In this document: piece after piece, positions 1 through 7,449 of the stretch
Layout: every line of letters starts with the position of its first letter
Position numbering within the stretch: position 1 is the first letter of the stretch
Assembly: GCA_036521995.1 (NCBI GenBank)
Contig: DATDGR010000275.1
Location: forward strand, 1 to 17,098
Origin: Gp13-AA77 sp036521995
GTDB taxonomy: Bacteria > Acidobacteriota > Terriglobia > UBA7540
Reading direction: 5' to 3'
Length of the DNA: 17,098 nt
Translations under genes and position numbers: made by a program
Notes under the pieces: model-generated
The model's database searches: none
What the model was told of the DNA's origin: nothing
The model's input: the letters and a program-made list of their open reading frames with translations, nothing else

Positions 1-1
1 A

Positions 2-160
2 GTCATGGGTGGAATCTCCGCTTCGGTTTTGGAACCGGTGGGCAGTATACATCAGCCAGACGGCTGGGAAGAAGGTTTCAACTGGTCGCCTCGAAGAGTA
101 CCAGCCGGGGTACCCATCAGAACTGACCTCCTGCCGGATTCGCCCCCAAAAGCTCATTGA
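2..160 (+). CDS. Possible C-terminal end of a gene entering from the left edge
   Basis: One plus-strand frame is open from the window edge to a TGA at 158-160. It encodes about 52 residues, including the stretch GWEEGFNWSPRRVPAGV. The Trp/Gly/Pro content looks more like the end of a folded protein than the competing frame starting at 9, but the piece is too short to assign to a family. Codon third positions are only mildly GC-rich, so support is weak. If real, it converges with the aminomethyltransferase-like gene, leaving about 70 bases between the stops. The remaining bases up to 231 show nothing I can name. Confidence 0.22.
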   Translation, partial: VMGGISASVLEPVGSIHQPDGWEEGFNWSPRRVPAGVPIRTDLLPDSPPKAH

Positions 161-231
161 CCGGAAGGGACTCCTCGGAATCAGCCACGAGATCATCCCC
201 TGCCTACTGCCCGCTCGCTGCTGCTCGCGCC

Positions 232-1452
232 TCACGCCGGCGGGGTGGCCGTCTTGCGGGGCGGGTTGAAAAAAGGCAGGTCGACCACCTTCGCGGGAAC
301 CGTGTGCCGCACGGCCTCGACGGTCAGCTCCATCTCGAGGCGCGTGCCCACGGCCGCGTGCTCGCGGCTGACGCTGGCCAGAGCGACCATCTTCTTGAGC
401 GTGGGCGACCACGTCGTCGACGTGGCCTTGCCCACCTGGGTGCGGCCCCGGTAAACCGGCACCGCCACGCGCGAAGCCGTGGAAGGCACTTGAGGGGCAA
501 GGCCGGCGTCCTGATAGAGCTTCTCGAGGCTGTTCCAATCGAGCTCGAGACCCGCCAGGCGCCGCGCCGGACCGCCTGTCTTCTGCTCGGCGGCGAGCGC
601 CGTCCGGCCCACGAAGTTCTCCTTCTCGAGATTGACCAGCCGCCCGAGGCCAATCTCCAAGGGCGAGTATTTCTGCGACTCGATCAAGGCTTTGCGGCAG
701 GAGATGTAATCCACATCAATGAGGATCAGGCCGGCCTCGATGCGGGCCACATCGAGCGCCAGCATGCCGCAGGGCCGCACGTCAAACTCGCGGCCGCGGT
801 CGGTGAGAGCGTCAAACACAGGCACGGCCTCGGCCCAGGGAATCCAGACCTCGTAGCCAAGATCTCCGGTGTAGCCGGTGCGGGAGACATCAACGGGCAC
901 CCCCCCGATCTCGGCGTGAGTCACCCGGAAATACCTGAGCCGTTCGATGGGGGTCTGCGAAGAGTCCCGGGGCTTCGCCACCGCCCGCAGCAACCGGGCC
1001 GAGGTGGGACCTTGCAAGGCCAGCGACGCCAGTTGCTCCGAGATGTCTTCGATTTGCACGTTCATGCCCAGCGCGTTCTGGTGAAACCAGCGCAGGTTGG
1101 GCTCGGCGGCCGTCCAGCGGTAGACGTTCTCGCCGAGGCGCGTGATCGTGCCGTCGTCGATCACCTTGCCGTGTTCGTCGCACCAGCAGCAGTAGATCAC
1201 CTGGCCTACGGCCACCTTGCCGATGTCGCGCGTAATGATGCGGTTCACCAGACGGGTAGCGTCCGGTCCGGTGAGCCGGTACTTGTAGAGCGGCGAGACG
1301 TCAATCAGTGCGGCCGCGTTGCGGATAGCGTTGTACTCGTGCTCGTGGTGGGTCTCGTAGGCGCTGACGGCGTAGAAGCCGGACCACTCGCGGTAGTTCA
1401 GGCTCTCGCAAAGCGCCAGCGTGCGTTCATGAACCGCGGTTCCGATGGGCAA
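232..1452 (-). CDS. Aminomethyltransferase (GcvT/DmdA-like) family protein
   Basis: A 406-residue, full-length member of the folate-dependent aminomethyltransferase superfamily (GcvT, DmdA, sarcosine-oxidase-type domains). These enzymes move a one-carbon unit from a substrate to tetrahydrofolate in the cytoplasm. Visible family marks are the N-terminal folate-binding barrel with HGKVIDDGTITRL (residues 94-106, Asp99/Asp100), RTGYTGDLGYEV (191-202), the MLALDVARIEAG stretch (230-241), LEIGLGRLV...FVGRTAL (265-286), and a C-terminal GcvT_C-like barrel from about 296. The start is TTG at 1452, chosen because AGGAAGG (complement of 1459-1465) lies 6 nt upstream and no ATG fits. No gcvH or gcvP lies nearby, so a role in glycine cleavage is not supported. 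Demethylation of another methyl donor is equally possible. It lies 82 bp downstream of the choice-of-anchor gene on the same strand. Confidence 0.85.
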   Translation of the reverse strand: MPIGTAVHERTLALCESLNYREWSGFYAVSAYETHHEHEYNAIRNAAALIDVSPLYKYRLTGPDATRLVNRIITRDIGKVAVGQVIYCCWCDEHGKVIDDGTITRLGENVYRWTAAEPNLRWFHQNALGMNVQIEDISEQLASLALQGPTSARLLRAVAKPRDSSQTPIERLRYFRVTHAEIGGVPVDVSRTGYTGDLGYEVWIPWAEAVPVFDALTDRGREFDVRPCGMLALDVARIEAGLILIDVDYISCRKALIESQKYSPLEIGLGRLVNLEKENFVGRTALAAEQKTGGPARRLAGLELDWNSLEKLYQDAGLAPQVPSTASRVAVPVYRGRTQVGKATSTTWSPTLKKMVALASVSREHAAVGTRLEMELTVEAVRHTVPAKVVDLPFFNPPRKTATPPA

Positions 1453-1534
1453 GACTGACCTTCCTGTCTGGGCGGGTGCACCGCCATCAAGGGAGAGGAT
1501 CGTAACCGGCGCTCGTCCCAGCGCAAACCAAGCT

Positions 1535-2482
1535 TCAGTCCACCACCAGCATTAAGCTGACAGGATTCTGCACGGTTGACGAGCCAGCTGCCGTAGACCC
1601 TGTGACCAGCACGGTGTACGTGCCCGCCGGCGTAGCTACGCTGCCGCTCGAACTGCTGCTGCCTCCCCCGCCGCAAGCGGGCGCCGCCAGAGCGGCGAGC
1701 AGGGCGACCACTGCCAGGGCAGCCCGTGCGACTCCCGAGCGGCGGCGAAGAGCAAGCGCCCCTGCACTCGCCAGAAACAGCCATCCCCAAATGCGCAAAT
1801 TCAAGGGCCCCGGGCGAGCTGGCGGCAGCCAGGGGCGAGGCCCGGCGCGAGAGCCCGCGGTCGTCGAGATGGTCAGCATCGATGTAACTGAGCTCGAGCC
1901 GCTGGGCGTGACGGATGCGGGAGAAAAGCCGCAACTCGCCCCGGCCGGCAGGGCGCCGCAACTGAGCGACACGGATTGACTGAACCCGCCGCCCGGGGTC
2001 ACCGTGATCGTGTAAGTCGCGCTCTGCCCGGCGCTGATCGTATTCGACGAAGGGGAAACGGCCAGGGAAAAATTCGCCGCCAGGCCGCCCAGGCTGATGA
2101 CTTGAGGGCCCGGAAGGGCATTGTCAGTGATGATGATAAGGCCGGGTACCTCACCGCTCGCGCCCGTCAGAGGCGTGAACGTAACCGTGATGGTGCAAGG
2201 GGCGCCGGCAGCGAGGCTCGTGGGGCAATTGTTTGTCTGGGCAAACGTGCCCACCGCTGCGATGCTGGAAATCGTAAGCGGCTGGTTGCCCGTGTTCGTG
2301 AGGGTGGCCGTCTGAGGCGCGCTGACGGTGGTTGCGAGCTGGCTGGGGAAGTTCAGAGTGTTGGGCGAGAGGCTTACGGCTGGGCCGGCCGCGCGCGAAG
2401 CCGGCGCTCCCCATGCGCCCACGAGGATCGGAACCAGGGCCGAGAAGATTGCGGATGACGTTGTCTGCTTGCGATTTTTCAA
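1535..2482 (-). CDS. Secreted choice-of-anchor D domain protein with C-terminal membrane segment
   Basis: A 315-residue exported protein of unknown function. A basic start followed by a hydrophobic stretch ending at ASRA (about residue 32) looks like a signal peptide. Residues about 36-120 form an ASH/choice-of-anchor D immunoglobulin-like domain (LSPNTLNFPSQ, TLTNTGNQPLTISSI, CTITVTFTP). Residues about 125-200 are a second module seen in Acidobacteria (SAGQSATYTITVTPGGGF, SLSCGALPAGASCGFSP). A hydrophobic segment, a basic RRR, another hydrophobic segment, a GGGGSSSSS linker and a short beta-rich tail (TPAGTYTVLVTG) follow. The TTG at 2482 is chosen because GGAGAG (complement of 2489-2494) sits 6 nt upstream. 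The TTG at 2500 would itself overlap that site. A TATAAT-like hexamer (complement of 2560-2565) could serve as a -10 box, but no good -35 is visible. The fold assignment is firm and the function is unknown. Confidence 0.8.
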   Translation of the reverse strand: MKNRKQTTSSAIFSALVPILVGAWGAPASRAAGPAVSLSPNTLNFPSQLATTVSAPQTATLTNTGNQPLTISSIAAVGTFAQTNNCPTSLAAGAPCTITVTFTPLTGASGEVPGLIIITDNALPGPQVISLGGLAANFSLAVSPSSNTISAGQSATYTITVTPGGGFSQSVSLSCGALPAGASCGFSPASVTPSGSSSVTSMLTISTTAGSRAGPRPWLPPARPGPLNLRIWGWLFLASAGALALRRRSGVARAALAVVALLAALAAPACGGGGSSSSSGSVATPAGTYTVLVTGSTAAGSSTVQNPVSLMLVVD

Positions 2483-2601
2483 AATGATCTCTCCAGTCAA
2501 GCGCGAATTCGTGGCGAGCCCCGCGAAACAGCGCGAGCGGTCTGCGGCACGTAAAGCAAATTATAATCCATCGACCGCGATCCCATGCCGTCGTCGTGGG
2601 A

Positions 2602-3792
2602 TCATCGGTGCGCGCCTTTCGACCATTGCTCGCGAAGGTAGTTGTCCGTCATGCCGGCGATGTAGTCGCAGATCACGCGGTGAGCGGGTTCGGTGCGAGT
2701 CTTTGCGAAGTAGGCCGCCGGAAGCCGGCGAGGCTTCTCGGCAAAGTAGTCAAAGAGCCCTTCAACCAGACGGGCGATGCCCTTGCGCTCGCGGTCGACG
2801 CTCGGATGGCTATAAAGCTGGCGATGGAGGAATTCCTTGAGCCGCCGGTTCTGAGCGCCGGCCGCCTGGCCAAAGCCCACCAGCCGCGACTTTGAAGCCC
2901 TGACGTCCGCGACGGTGCGGACGCCTTTCTGCGCCAGCCGGGTGCGGGTGGAATCAATCAGGTCCGTGACTAAGGCGTCCAGCAGCGCTTTCAAGGCTTC
3001 GTCGAAGCGCAGCTTCTCCGCCGCGTCCGGATAGCGGCGCTCGACCGGGTTATAAGAGCGTTCGAATAGCGGGACGTCCCGCCGGATCATCTCCAGGGTC
3101 AGAAGCTTGGCCTCATAGCCGTCATCGAGGTCGGCGGTGTTATAGGCGATCTCGTCGGCCAGGTCGATCAATTGAGCTTCGAGCGGCGGCTGCTCGGTCA
3201 AGCGGTACTCGCCGAGCTCCGGGTAGAGCTCCGGATCATATTGGCGCGAGTGCTTGATGATGCCCTCCCTCACCTCGAAAGTCAGGTTGAGACCGGGGAA
3301 GGCGGCATACTTTTGCTCGAACCCTTCCACGATGCGAAGGGCGTGCAGGTTGTGATCGAAGTGCTCACCATAGCGCTGCATCAACCGGTCGAGCGCGGCC
3401 TCGCCGGTGTGGCCGAAGGGCGGATGCCCCACGTCATGGACCAGCGCCAGCGCTTCCGCCAGGTCCGCGTTCAGGTCAAGCGCCGCCGCCACCGTCCGGC
3501 TGATCTGCGTCACCTCCAGGGTGTGCGTCAGTCGGGTGCGGAAATGGTCCGAGTAGCGCCGGGAGAACACCTGGGTCTTGCCTTCAAGCCTTCGGAAGGC
3601 ACGCGCGTGGATAATCCGGTCGCGGTCCCGGGCGTATTCATTGCGATAGGGATGCGGCGGCTCGGGATAGCGGCGGCCTTGCGTCTCGTCCGCCCGCATG
3701 GCGTAACGGGCCAAACCTTGGACCGGCCCCGGGGCGGCGCGGCTTGGTCCGGCAGCAACTCTGGCTGAGTTCGCGTCGGCGGGGCTCGGCAT
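2602..3792 (-). CDS. dgt: Deoxyguanosinetriphosphate triphosphohydrolase-like protein (HD superfamily)
   Basis: A 396-residue HD-domain dNTP triphosphohydrolase, which cleaves dGTP or other dNTPs to the nucleoside plus triphosphate and so adjusts dNTP pools in the cytoplasm. The family signature is clear: RDRIIHARAFRRLEGKTQVF (57-76), the metal-binding His90 in RLTHTLEV, His119-Asp120 in LVHDVGHPPFGHTGE, and Asp213 in DLADEIAYNTADLDDG. The length fits the shorter bacterial class. The ATG at 3792 is the first in frame. A weak alternative is the Met at residue 32, just before the conserved RYPEPPHPYRNEYARDR. No clear ribosome binding site is present, and a TATAAG hexamer ends only 8 nt before the ATG, so a leaderless transcript is possible. 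A 7-bp inverted repeat (2579-2585 with 2597-2603) covers the stop but has no T-run. Preference for dGTP over other dNTPs cannot be read from sequence. Confidence 0.93.
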   Translation of the reverse strand: MPSPADANSARVAAGPSRAAPGPVQGLARYAMRADETQGRRYPEPPHPYRNEYARDRDRIIHARAFRRLEGKTQVFSRRYSDHFRTRLTHTLEVTQISRTVAAALDLNADLAEALALVHDVGHPPFGHTGEAALDRLMQRYGEHFDHNLHALRIVEGFEQKYAAFPGLNLTFEVREGIIKHSRQYDPELYPELGEYRLTEQPPLEAQLIDLADEIAYNTADLDDGYEAKLLTLEMIRRDVPLFERSYNPVERRYPDAAEKLRFDEALKALLDALVTDLIDSTRTRLAQKGVRTVADVRASKSRLVGFGQAAGAQNRRLKEFLHRQLYSHPSVDRERKGIARLVEGLFDYFAEKPRRLPAAYFAKTRTEPAHRVICDYIAGMTDNYLREQWSKGAHR

Positions 3793-3888
3793 AAACCTAT
3801 CTTATAGCCGGCCGATGGCCCTGGCGAGTGACAAAGCCCTGCCGGTGCCGCAACCATCAAGCGACAACGCAGGCGCAACCCGCGATTC

Positions 3889-3918
3889 TTGTAGGGCGCG
3901 ATTCCATTCTGGTACACT
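3889..3918 (+). promoter_or_regulatory. Candidate sigma70-type promoter for the OmpA-like gene
   Basis: TTGTAG at 3889-3894 and TACACT at 3913-3918 are separated by 18 bp, and a TG just upstream of the second box gives an extended -10 (TGGTACACT). The implied 5' leader before the ATG at 3959 is about 35 nt. It sits in the 166-bp divergent gap with dgt. This is a visual match to consensus only. Confidence 0.4.
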
Positions 3919-3958
3919 CCTTTTGCTTCGAAGCCGAAGCTGCCCCTGGGATCACGCG

Positions 3959-4600
3959 ATGGGAGACTCCGAGAGCAAGGGCCCGTTCTGGACGAGCCTG
4001 CCGGGCGTACTGACGGCGCTTGCCGCCTGCGTCACGGCGTTGACCGGACTGCTGGTGGCTCTGTACCAGTTCGGCGTGCTTGGATCCCACCCGCCCGCCA
4101 ACTCCGGCACGCATCCGCCGGCGGCGGGAGCATCCAAAGTCCCGGGCAAGGGCGAAGAGACGAGTCCGGCCGGCGGTCAATCGGAGACCAGCTCGCGCAG
4201 GCTGGCTCCCTACGATGCCGCCCACCCGGTGATGTCCATTCGCTACGCCGAAGGAGAGCCAACGGTGGGGAGCGGGCCGCTGTATGCCGAAGGGTCCCGG
4301 GACACGTTTCTGGAGGATTTTCGGCGGCGAGGCTCGGACGCCGTGGTGGTGGTCATCGGCTATGCCTACCGCGAAGGAGATCTGACGGCGATGGATAAGC
4401 TTTCCGGGCAACGGGCTGAAGGCGTCAAGAAATACCTCGAGAAAGTGGGCATTCCGGCCGACCAGCTCCATGCGGCGGGCCACGGTGATGCCGACCCCGT
4501 GTCTTCCGAGGCCTGCACCGCTGACTCCGGCTCGGCGGCGTGCGCGAGCTCCCACCGGCGCGTGGACCTATTCTGGAGCTCGTGGATTGCGGGAAAGTGA
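3959..4600 (+). CDS. Membrane-anchored OmpA-like protein
   Basis: A 213-residue protein with a short cytoplasmic N-terminus, one hydrophobic segment (about residues 15-40, LPGVLTALAACVTALTGLLV), a Pro/Gly/Ser-rich linker (43-88), and a C-terminal OmpA-like domain (about 95-208). The domain shows LSGQRAEGVKKYLEKVGI (148-165), AAGHGDADP (172-180) and SSHRRVDLFW (197-206), which match the OmpA LS-x-x-RA, GxGE and NRRV segments. OmpA-like domains usually bind peptidoglycan from the periplasmic side. The family Asp in the GH/Y-T-D motif is not at the expected place: residues 134-141 read GYAYREGD. Two cysteines (186, 195) lie in the loop before HRRV and may form a disulfide. The ATG at 3959 is used because upstream codons in frame encode no plausible signal. 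It stands alone between divergent dgt and the convergent DUF6624 gene. Confidence 0.72.
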   Translation: MGDSESKGPFWTSLPGVLTALAACVTALTGLLVALYQFGVLGSHPPANSGTHPPAAGASKVPGKGEETSPAGGQSETSSRRLAPYDAAHPVMSIRYAEGEPTVGSGPLYAEGSRDTFLEDFRRRGSDAVVVVIGYAYREGDLTAMDKLSGQRAEGVKKYLEKVGIPADQLHAAGHGDADPVSSEACTADSGSAACASSHRRVDLFWSSWIAGK

Positions 4601-4707
4601 TCCGTTTGTTTCCTTTGGTGTGCCGTGGGCCCTTCCGGTTGACAATGCCGACGCCATCACAGATGCGCCAGCCCGCCCGCTACGGCGTTGAAGAATTTAG
4701 CCATGGC

Positions 4708-5301
4708 TTAAGGGTGCCGCCATCCCTTTTGTATCAGCCATTGCTCCCACCACTGCTGGCTGTCCGCGATTTTTCGCTGCTCGTCCAGAGGCAACTTCGG
4801 GCCGGGCTCGGGAATAGGCCGTAACGGCCCCAGGCCCACCCCTGCACGCAGCTCGTTTACCCGGTCTGGCTCCGCGAGCTTCCACGGTCGAGTTCGCCCG
4901 TCAAGCGGATCATCCATCCACTGCGTACCGTAACGTTGCGGTCTACCCTCGTGCATCGCAATCCGATCTTCCAGATACGCTGCGTGCCAAAGCGGCACGC
5001 GCTTCGCATTCCCGCGAGCACGGAGCAGGCGCAACATTTCCCGCTGAAACTCCGGTTCACCGATGGCGTGCTGCACGATGAACCATGCCGCTTCCGCTCC
5101 GTCCTTGCCCGCAATATCTTCGCCGGGCCAACCATGCGCTGCAATCAACTCTCTAAGGCGGGCCGCGTTACGGACGTGCACGGCTTCCATTCGCGGAACA
5201 TAACTGCCCCCCAGTTCGCCGGATTCCAGCAGCTCTTGCCGAACGCGCACATCCTCGGCTTGCATCTCCAGAAGCTGCCTATGTAGCTCTTCGTTGATCA
5301 T
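4708..5301 (-). CDS. DUF6624-like protein of unknown function
   Basis: A 197-residue soluble protein. The pattern of charged helices (residues 1-60), then AAHGWPGEDIAGKDGAEAAW and FIVQHAIGEPEFQREMLRLL (about 54-95), then AAYLEDRIAMHEGRPQRYGTQW (about 107-128), is the pattern I associate with DUF6624 proteins. These are small single-copy proteins often found alone near mobile DNA, and no activity is known to me. The conserved His, Trp, Gln-His and YGTQ residues suggest a ligand site, but that is an inference. The ATG at 5301 opens the frame, and the upstream sequence has no strong ribosome binding site. It has no same-strand neighbour and ends 107 bp from the convergent OmpA-like gene. There is no signal peptide or membrane segment. 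Confidence 0.65.
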   Translation of the reverse strand: MINEELHRQLLEMQAEDVRVRQELLESGELGGSYVPRMEAVHVRNAARLRELIAAHGWPGEDIAGKDGAEAAWFIVQHAIGEPEFQREMLRLLRARGNAKRVPLWHAAYLEDRIAMHEGRPQRYGTQWMDDPLDGRTRPWKLAEPDRVNELRAGVGLGPLRPIPEPGPKLPLDEQRKIADSQQWWEQWLIQKGWRHP

Positions 5302-5382
5302 CAGCAGATTGTAACGCCCCGTGTTTCACAAACGGTTCTTCTTGAGGTGGAGATCACGCTCAAGCCTCGCGTGTCGGGCCGC

Positions 5383-5501
5383 GGGTGCGCACACGTGCCG
5401 TTGTTTGGCACGTATGCGGTCCTGGGCCGCACGTCGGCGTCGATCACGGCCTAGGCCCGAAGATACTCCAAACCTCGTGGCAGCATCGCATACATCCAAA
5501 G
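5383..5501 (+). repeat. Two-hairpin repeat, copy 1, left part (interrupted by the IS)
   Basis: This matches the repeat at 8089-8222. Hairpin A is at 5388-5397 paired with 5409-5418, with an 11-nt loop at 5398-5408 that is nearly identical to the loop of copy 2. A conserved core (GGCCGCACG then CGGCGTCGATCACG) follows at about 5425-5448. The middle differs from copy 2, and the left arm of hairpin B (CGCATACATC, 5488-5497) returns before the IS. The rest of hairpin B lies beyond the IS at 7504-7524. No coding function is evident. The 80 bp before it (5302-5382) shows nothing I recognise. Confidence 0.8.
5499..5501. repeat. Left copy of the 3-bp target duplication (AAG)
   Basis: AAG directly abuts the left terminal inverted repeat and is repeated at 7504-7506 after the right one. 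Removing the IS and one AAG restores a sequence that aligns without gaps to the uninterrupted repeat copy 2 around 8198-8213, which is why these boundaries were chosen. Confidence 0.75.
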
Positions 5502-5517
5502 GAAGCTGTGAAACAAT
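5502..5517 (+). repeat. Left terminal inverted repeat of the IS
   Basis: GAAGCTGTGAAACAAT is the exact reverse complement of 7488-7503. This is the distal end relative to the transposase gene direction. Confidence 0.9.
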
Positions 5518-5650
5518 CGGCTGAGGCAAACGAGTGCTTTCTCCCAATGATCTCACTTTGCGTCGCCGATCAACGACCGCTCAAGGACCCCTAGGCGATG
5601 GCATGCAATCACCTCTCGCTTTGGTCGGCTGCCCTCTGGGACATTCTCCC

Positions 5651-7213
5651 TCAGGCTTGGGCCGGGGCCAATCGCGCCCTCCAGCGGACACGAACCCACT
5701 GCTGGATGTTGTACGTCAGGCAAGCCCACAGCGCCTCACACCGCACTTTTTTCAAGCCCCGCACGCGAAATTGCCGCAACCCGATCTTGGCTTTCAGCCA
5801 GGCGTGGGGAAACTCGGCCACAGCCCCGCGCAGCCGATAAACCGCTTGCGCGGCCGGGGTCTTCATCTTCTCCACAAAGGCCGCTACCACCGGCACGTTC
5901 TCCGAGCGAAGGATCCGGCGCGCAGCGGCTCCGGCGCAACACTGTGGGCGAAAAACACACCTTCGGCAGTCACCGGCTTGGGCTTGGTAGACGTGGTGCA
6001 TCACCCCCACCCGAGCCGGTTCGGTTCCCCGCCGCCCCAGCTCTTTTCCCGCGGGGCAGGTGTAGAGGTCGCGCTCGGCCTCATAGGCAAAGGCCTGGGC
6101 ACGAAAGGCCGGGTCGATCCCGGGTCGTGGCCGACTCCGTCCCCCACCTTCCACCGTTCCGCCGATGAAGTCGATCTGGCGCTCCTCCATCTGGAGAATC
6201 GTCTCTCGCGTGCTGTAGCCCGCATCGGCCACCACCTGCTGGGGAAGCTGCCCCAGGTTACGCTCCACCTCGTCCAGGGCTCCGGGCAGTTGCCCTTCAT
6301 CGTTGGCCGACTGGGTCACGCTCACTCCCACGATGAGGCGGTGCGCCGCGTCCGTGGAAATCTGCACATTGTGGCTGGGGGCACGGCCCCCATCCCCCTG
6401 TTTCATCATCCGGGCTTCCGGGTCCGTCTCGCTGACCCGCCGCTGGGCGGGGTCGGTGCGGCTCTGGGGCGCGGCCTGCACCTTCCCCATCTCCCCCAGC
6501 GCCTGCTCCAACCGCTCCACCTTCTCGCGCCGGGCCCGCTCCTGCGCCTGGGCTCGTCGTGGACTCACCTCCTCCCCGCGCGGATCCCCCATCTGCCGCA
6601 CCCGCTCTCGCGCCTGCTCCAAGTGAGCGCGCAACGTCTCCTCGCGCCGAAACGATTTGCCGCTGGCCGCCGCCTTCACCTTCGTCCCATCGTGCATCAC
6701 CCGCTCCAGGGTGATCAGCCCCTCGGCGCTCAATACCCCCAGCACTTGCGCAAACAACTCGTCGAGAGCCTCCTGGTGCTGCACGCGGAAGTCCGAGAGG
6801 GTGTGATGATTCACCCTCTCCATTCCCGTCAACCACTGGTAGGCCGGATGGTAAGCGCAACGCCGCTCCACTTCCCGCGCCGAACTCACCCCGTCGCTGT
6901 AGGCGTAAATCCACAGGCTGATCAGCAGTTGGGGATCGAAGGCCGGGCGCCCGGCCACGCCTTCCACCGCCTCGATATCCTCATAGAACCGGCTCCGGTC
7001 CAGCCCTCCCACCAACTCCCAAAGGGCTCGCACCACGTGGTCCGACTCCACCAACTCTTCCACGTTCACGGTCCGCAGCAGCAGTTGCTGGCGATTCACC
7101 CGTTTCAAACGCGGCTCCTTTTCCTCGGGGCGGACGGGCCTCGCAGGCCCCGAAGCTGCTTCCGGCTTCGCCTCCCACATCGCCTGCTGAGGGTTGACAC
7201 TCTCGCTAGGCAT
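5651..7213 (-). CDS. IS1182-family transposase
   Basis: A 520-residue DDE transposase that cuts and joins the element ends. An N-terminal domain (about 50-145) contains EELVESDHVVRALWELV, GRPAFDPQLLISLWIYAY and HTLSDFRVQH, the usual IS1182 pattern. The likely catalytic residues are Asp175 (HDGTKVKA), Asp330 (VVADAGYSTRE) and Glu467 in YRLRGAVAEFPHAWLK (459-474). A charged insert (about 195-260) may be coiled. A cysteine cluster (Cys386, 416, 419, 425, 426) between the second Asp and the Glu resembles a small metal-binding knuckle common in this family. No frameshift or stop interrupts it, and the length is normal. Its ATG lies inside the end of the AbrB-like gene (ATGCCTAG overlap), which suggests translational coupling. 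The long open frame on the opposite strand is a shadow of its GC-rich codons. Confidence 0.93.
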   Translation of the reverse strand: MPSESVNPQQAMWEAKPEAASGPARPVRPEEKEPRLKRVNRQQLLLRTVNVEELVESDHVVRALWELVGGLDRSRFYEDIEAVEGVAGRPAFDPQLLISLWIYAYSDGVSSAREVERRCAYHPAYQWLTGMERVNHHTLSDFRVQHQEALDELFAQVLGVLSAEGLITLERVMHDGTKVKAAASGKSFRREETLRAHLEQARERVRQMGDPRGEEVSPRRAQAQERARREKVERLEQALGEMGKVQAAPQSRTDPAQRRVSETDPEARMMKQGDGGRAPSHNVQISTDAAHRLIVGVSVTQSANDEGQLPGALDEVERNLGQLPQQVVADAGYSTRETILQMEERQIDFIGGTVEGGGRSRPRPGIDPAFRAQAFAYEAERDLYTCPAGKELGRRGTEPARVGVMHHVYQAQAGDCRRCVFRPQCCAGAAARRILRSENVPVVAAFVEKMKTPAAQAVYRLRGAVAEFPHAWLKAKIGLRQFRVRGLKKVRCEALWACLTYNIQQWVRVRWRARLAPAQA

Positions 7214-7415
7214 CGGGCCTCCTGGGGCTGGAAGTCGCCCTCCGACCTTCCGCCCGGCGCTTCAAGATGAGCGTGTGCTTGTCTTCCACCACCCATTCCA
7301 CCACCTCGCCCTTTTCCATCTCCAGAGCTTGGGCCAAGGGGGAGGGACAGATCAGGTAGTACTGGCGGTTTTTCCCGCCGCGCCGGATCACCTGCACCGT
7401 GGATTGATAGCCCAC
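7206..7415 (-). CDS. AbrB/MazE-like DNA-binding protein carried by the IS
   Basis: A 69-residue protein with a SpoVT-AbrB-type beta-alpha-beta core at residues 12-52 (GKNRQYYLICPSPLAQALEM then EKGEVVEWVVEDKHTLILKR) and a basic, Pro/Ser-rich tail. Proteins with this fold are usually dimeric DNA-binding regulators or antitoxins. The start is GTG at 7415, because AGGAGG (complement of 7421-7426) lies exactly 5 nt upstream. The ATG at 7451 would place that ribosome site inside the gene. Its stop overlaps the transposase start by 8 bp. The inferred role is regulator or accessory factor for transposition. No toxin partner is present beside it, so a toxin-antitoxin role is unlikely. The family call comes from the hydrophobic pattern and short motif only. 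Confidence 0.7.
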   Translation of the reverse strand: MGYQSTVQVIRRGGKNRQYYLICPSPLAQALEMEKGEVVEWVVEDKHTLILKRRAEGRRATSSPRRPDA

Positions 7416-7449
7416 GCTTGCCTCCTGCCGTCCGTCGGACAGCAGAGGC

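Noticed and set aside
157..1458. A plus-strand open frame of 433 codons
   Set aside because: It is antisense to the aminomethyltransferase-like gene, which has conserved motifs across its full length.
1453..1534. A glycine riboswitch before the GcvT-like gene
   Set aside because: The leader is only 82 bp, is GC-rich, and shows none of the conserved glycine aptamer segments that I could recognise.
5534..7270. A plus-strand open frame of 578 codons within the IS
   Set aside because: It is antisense to the transposase, His/Pro/Arg-rich and without family motifs. The minus-strand frame has the complete DDE pattern.
7206..7415. Antitoxin of a toxin-antitoxin pair
   Set aside because: The fold would suit an antitoxin, but the neighbouring gene is a transposase and no small toxin-like gene lies beside it.
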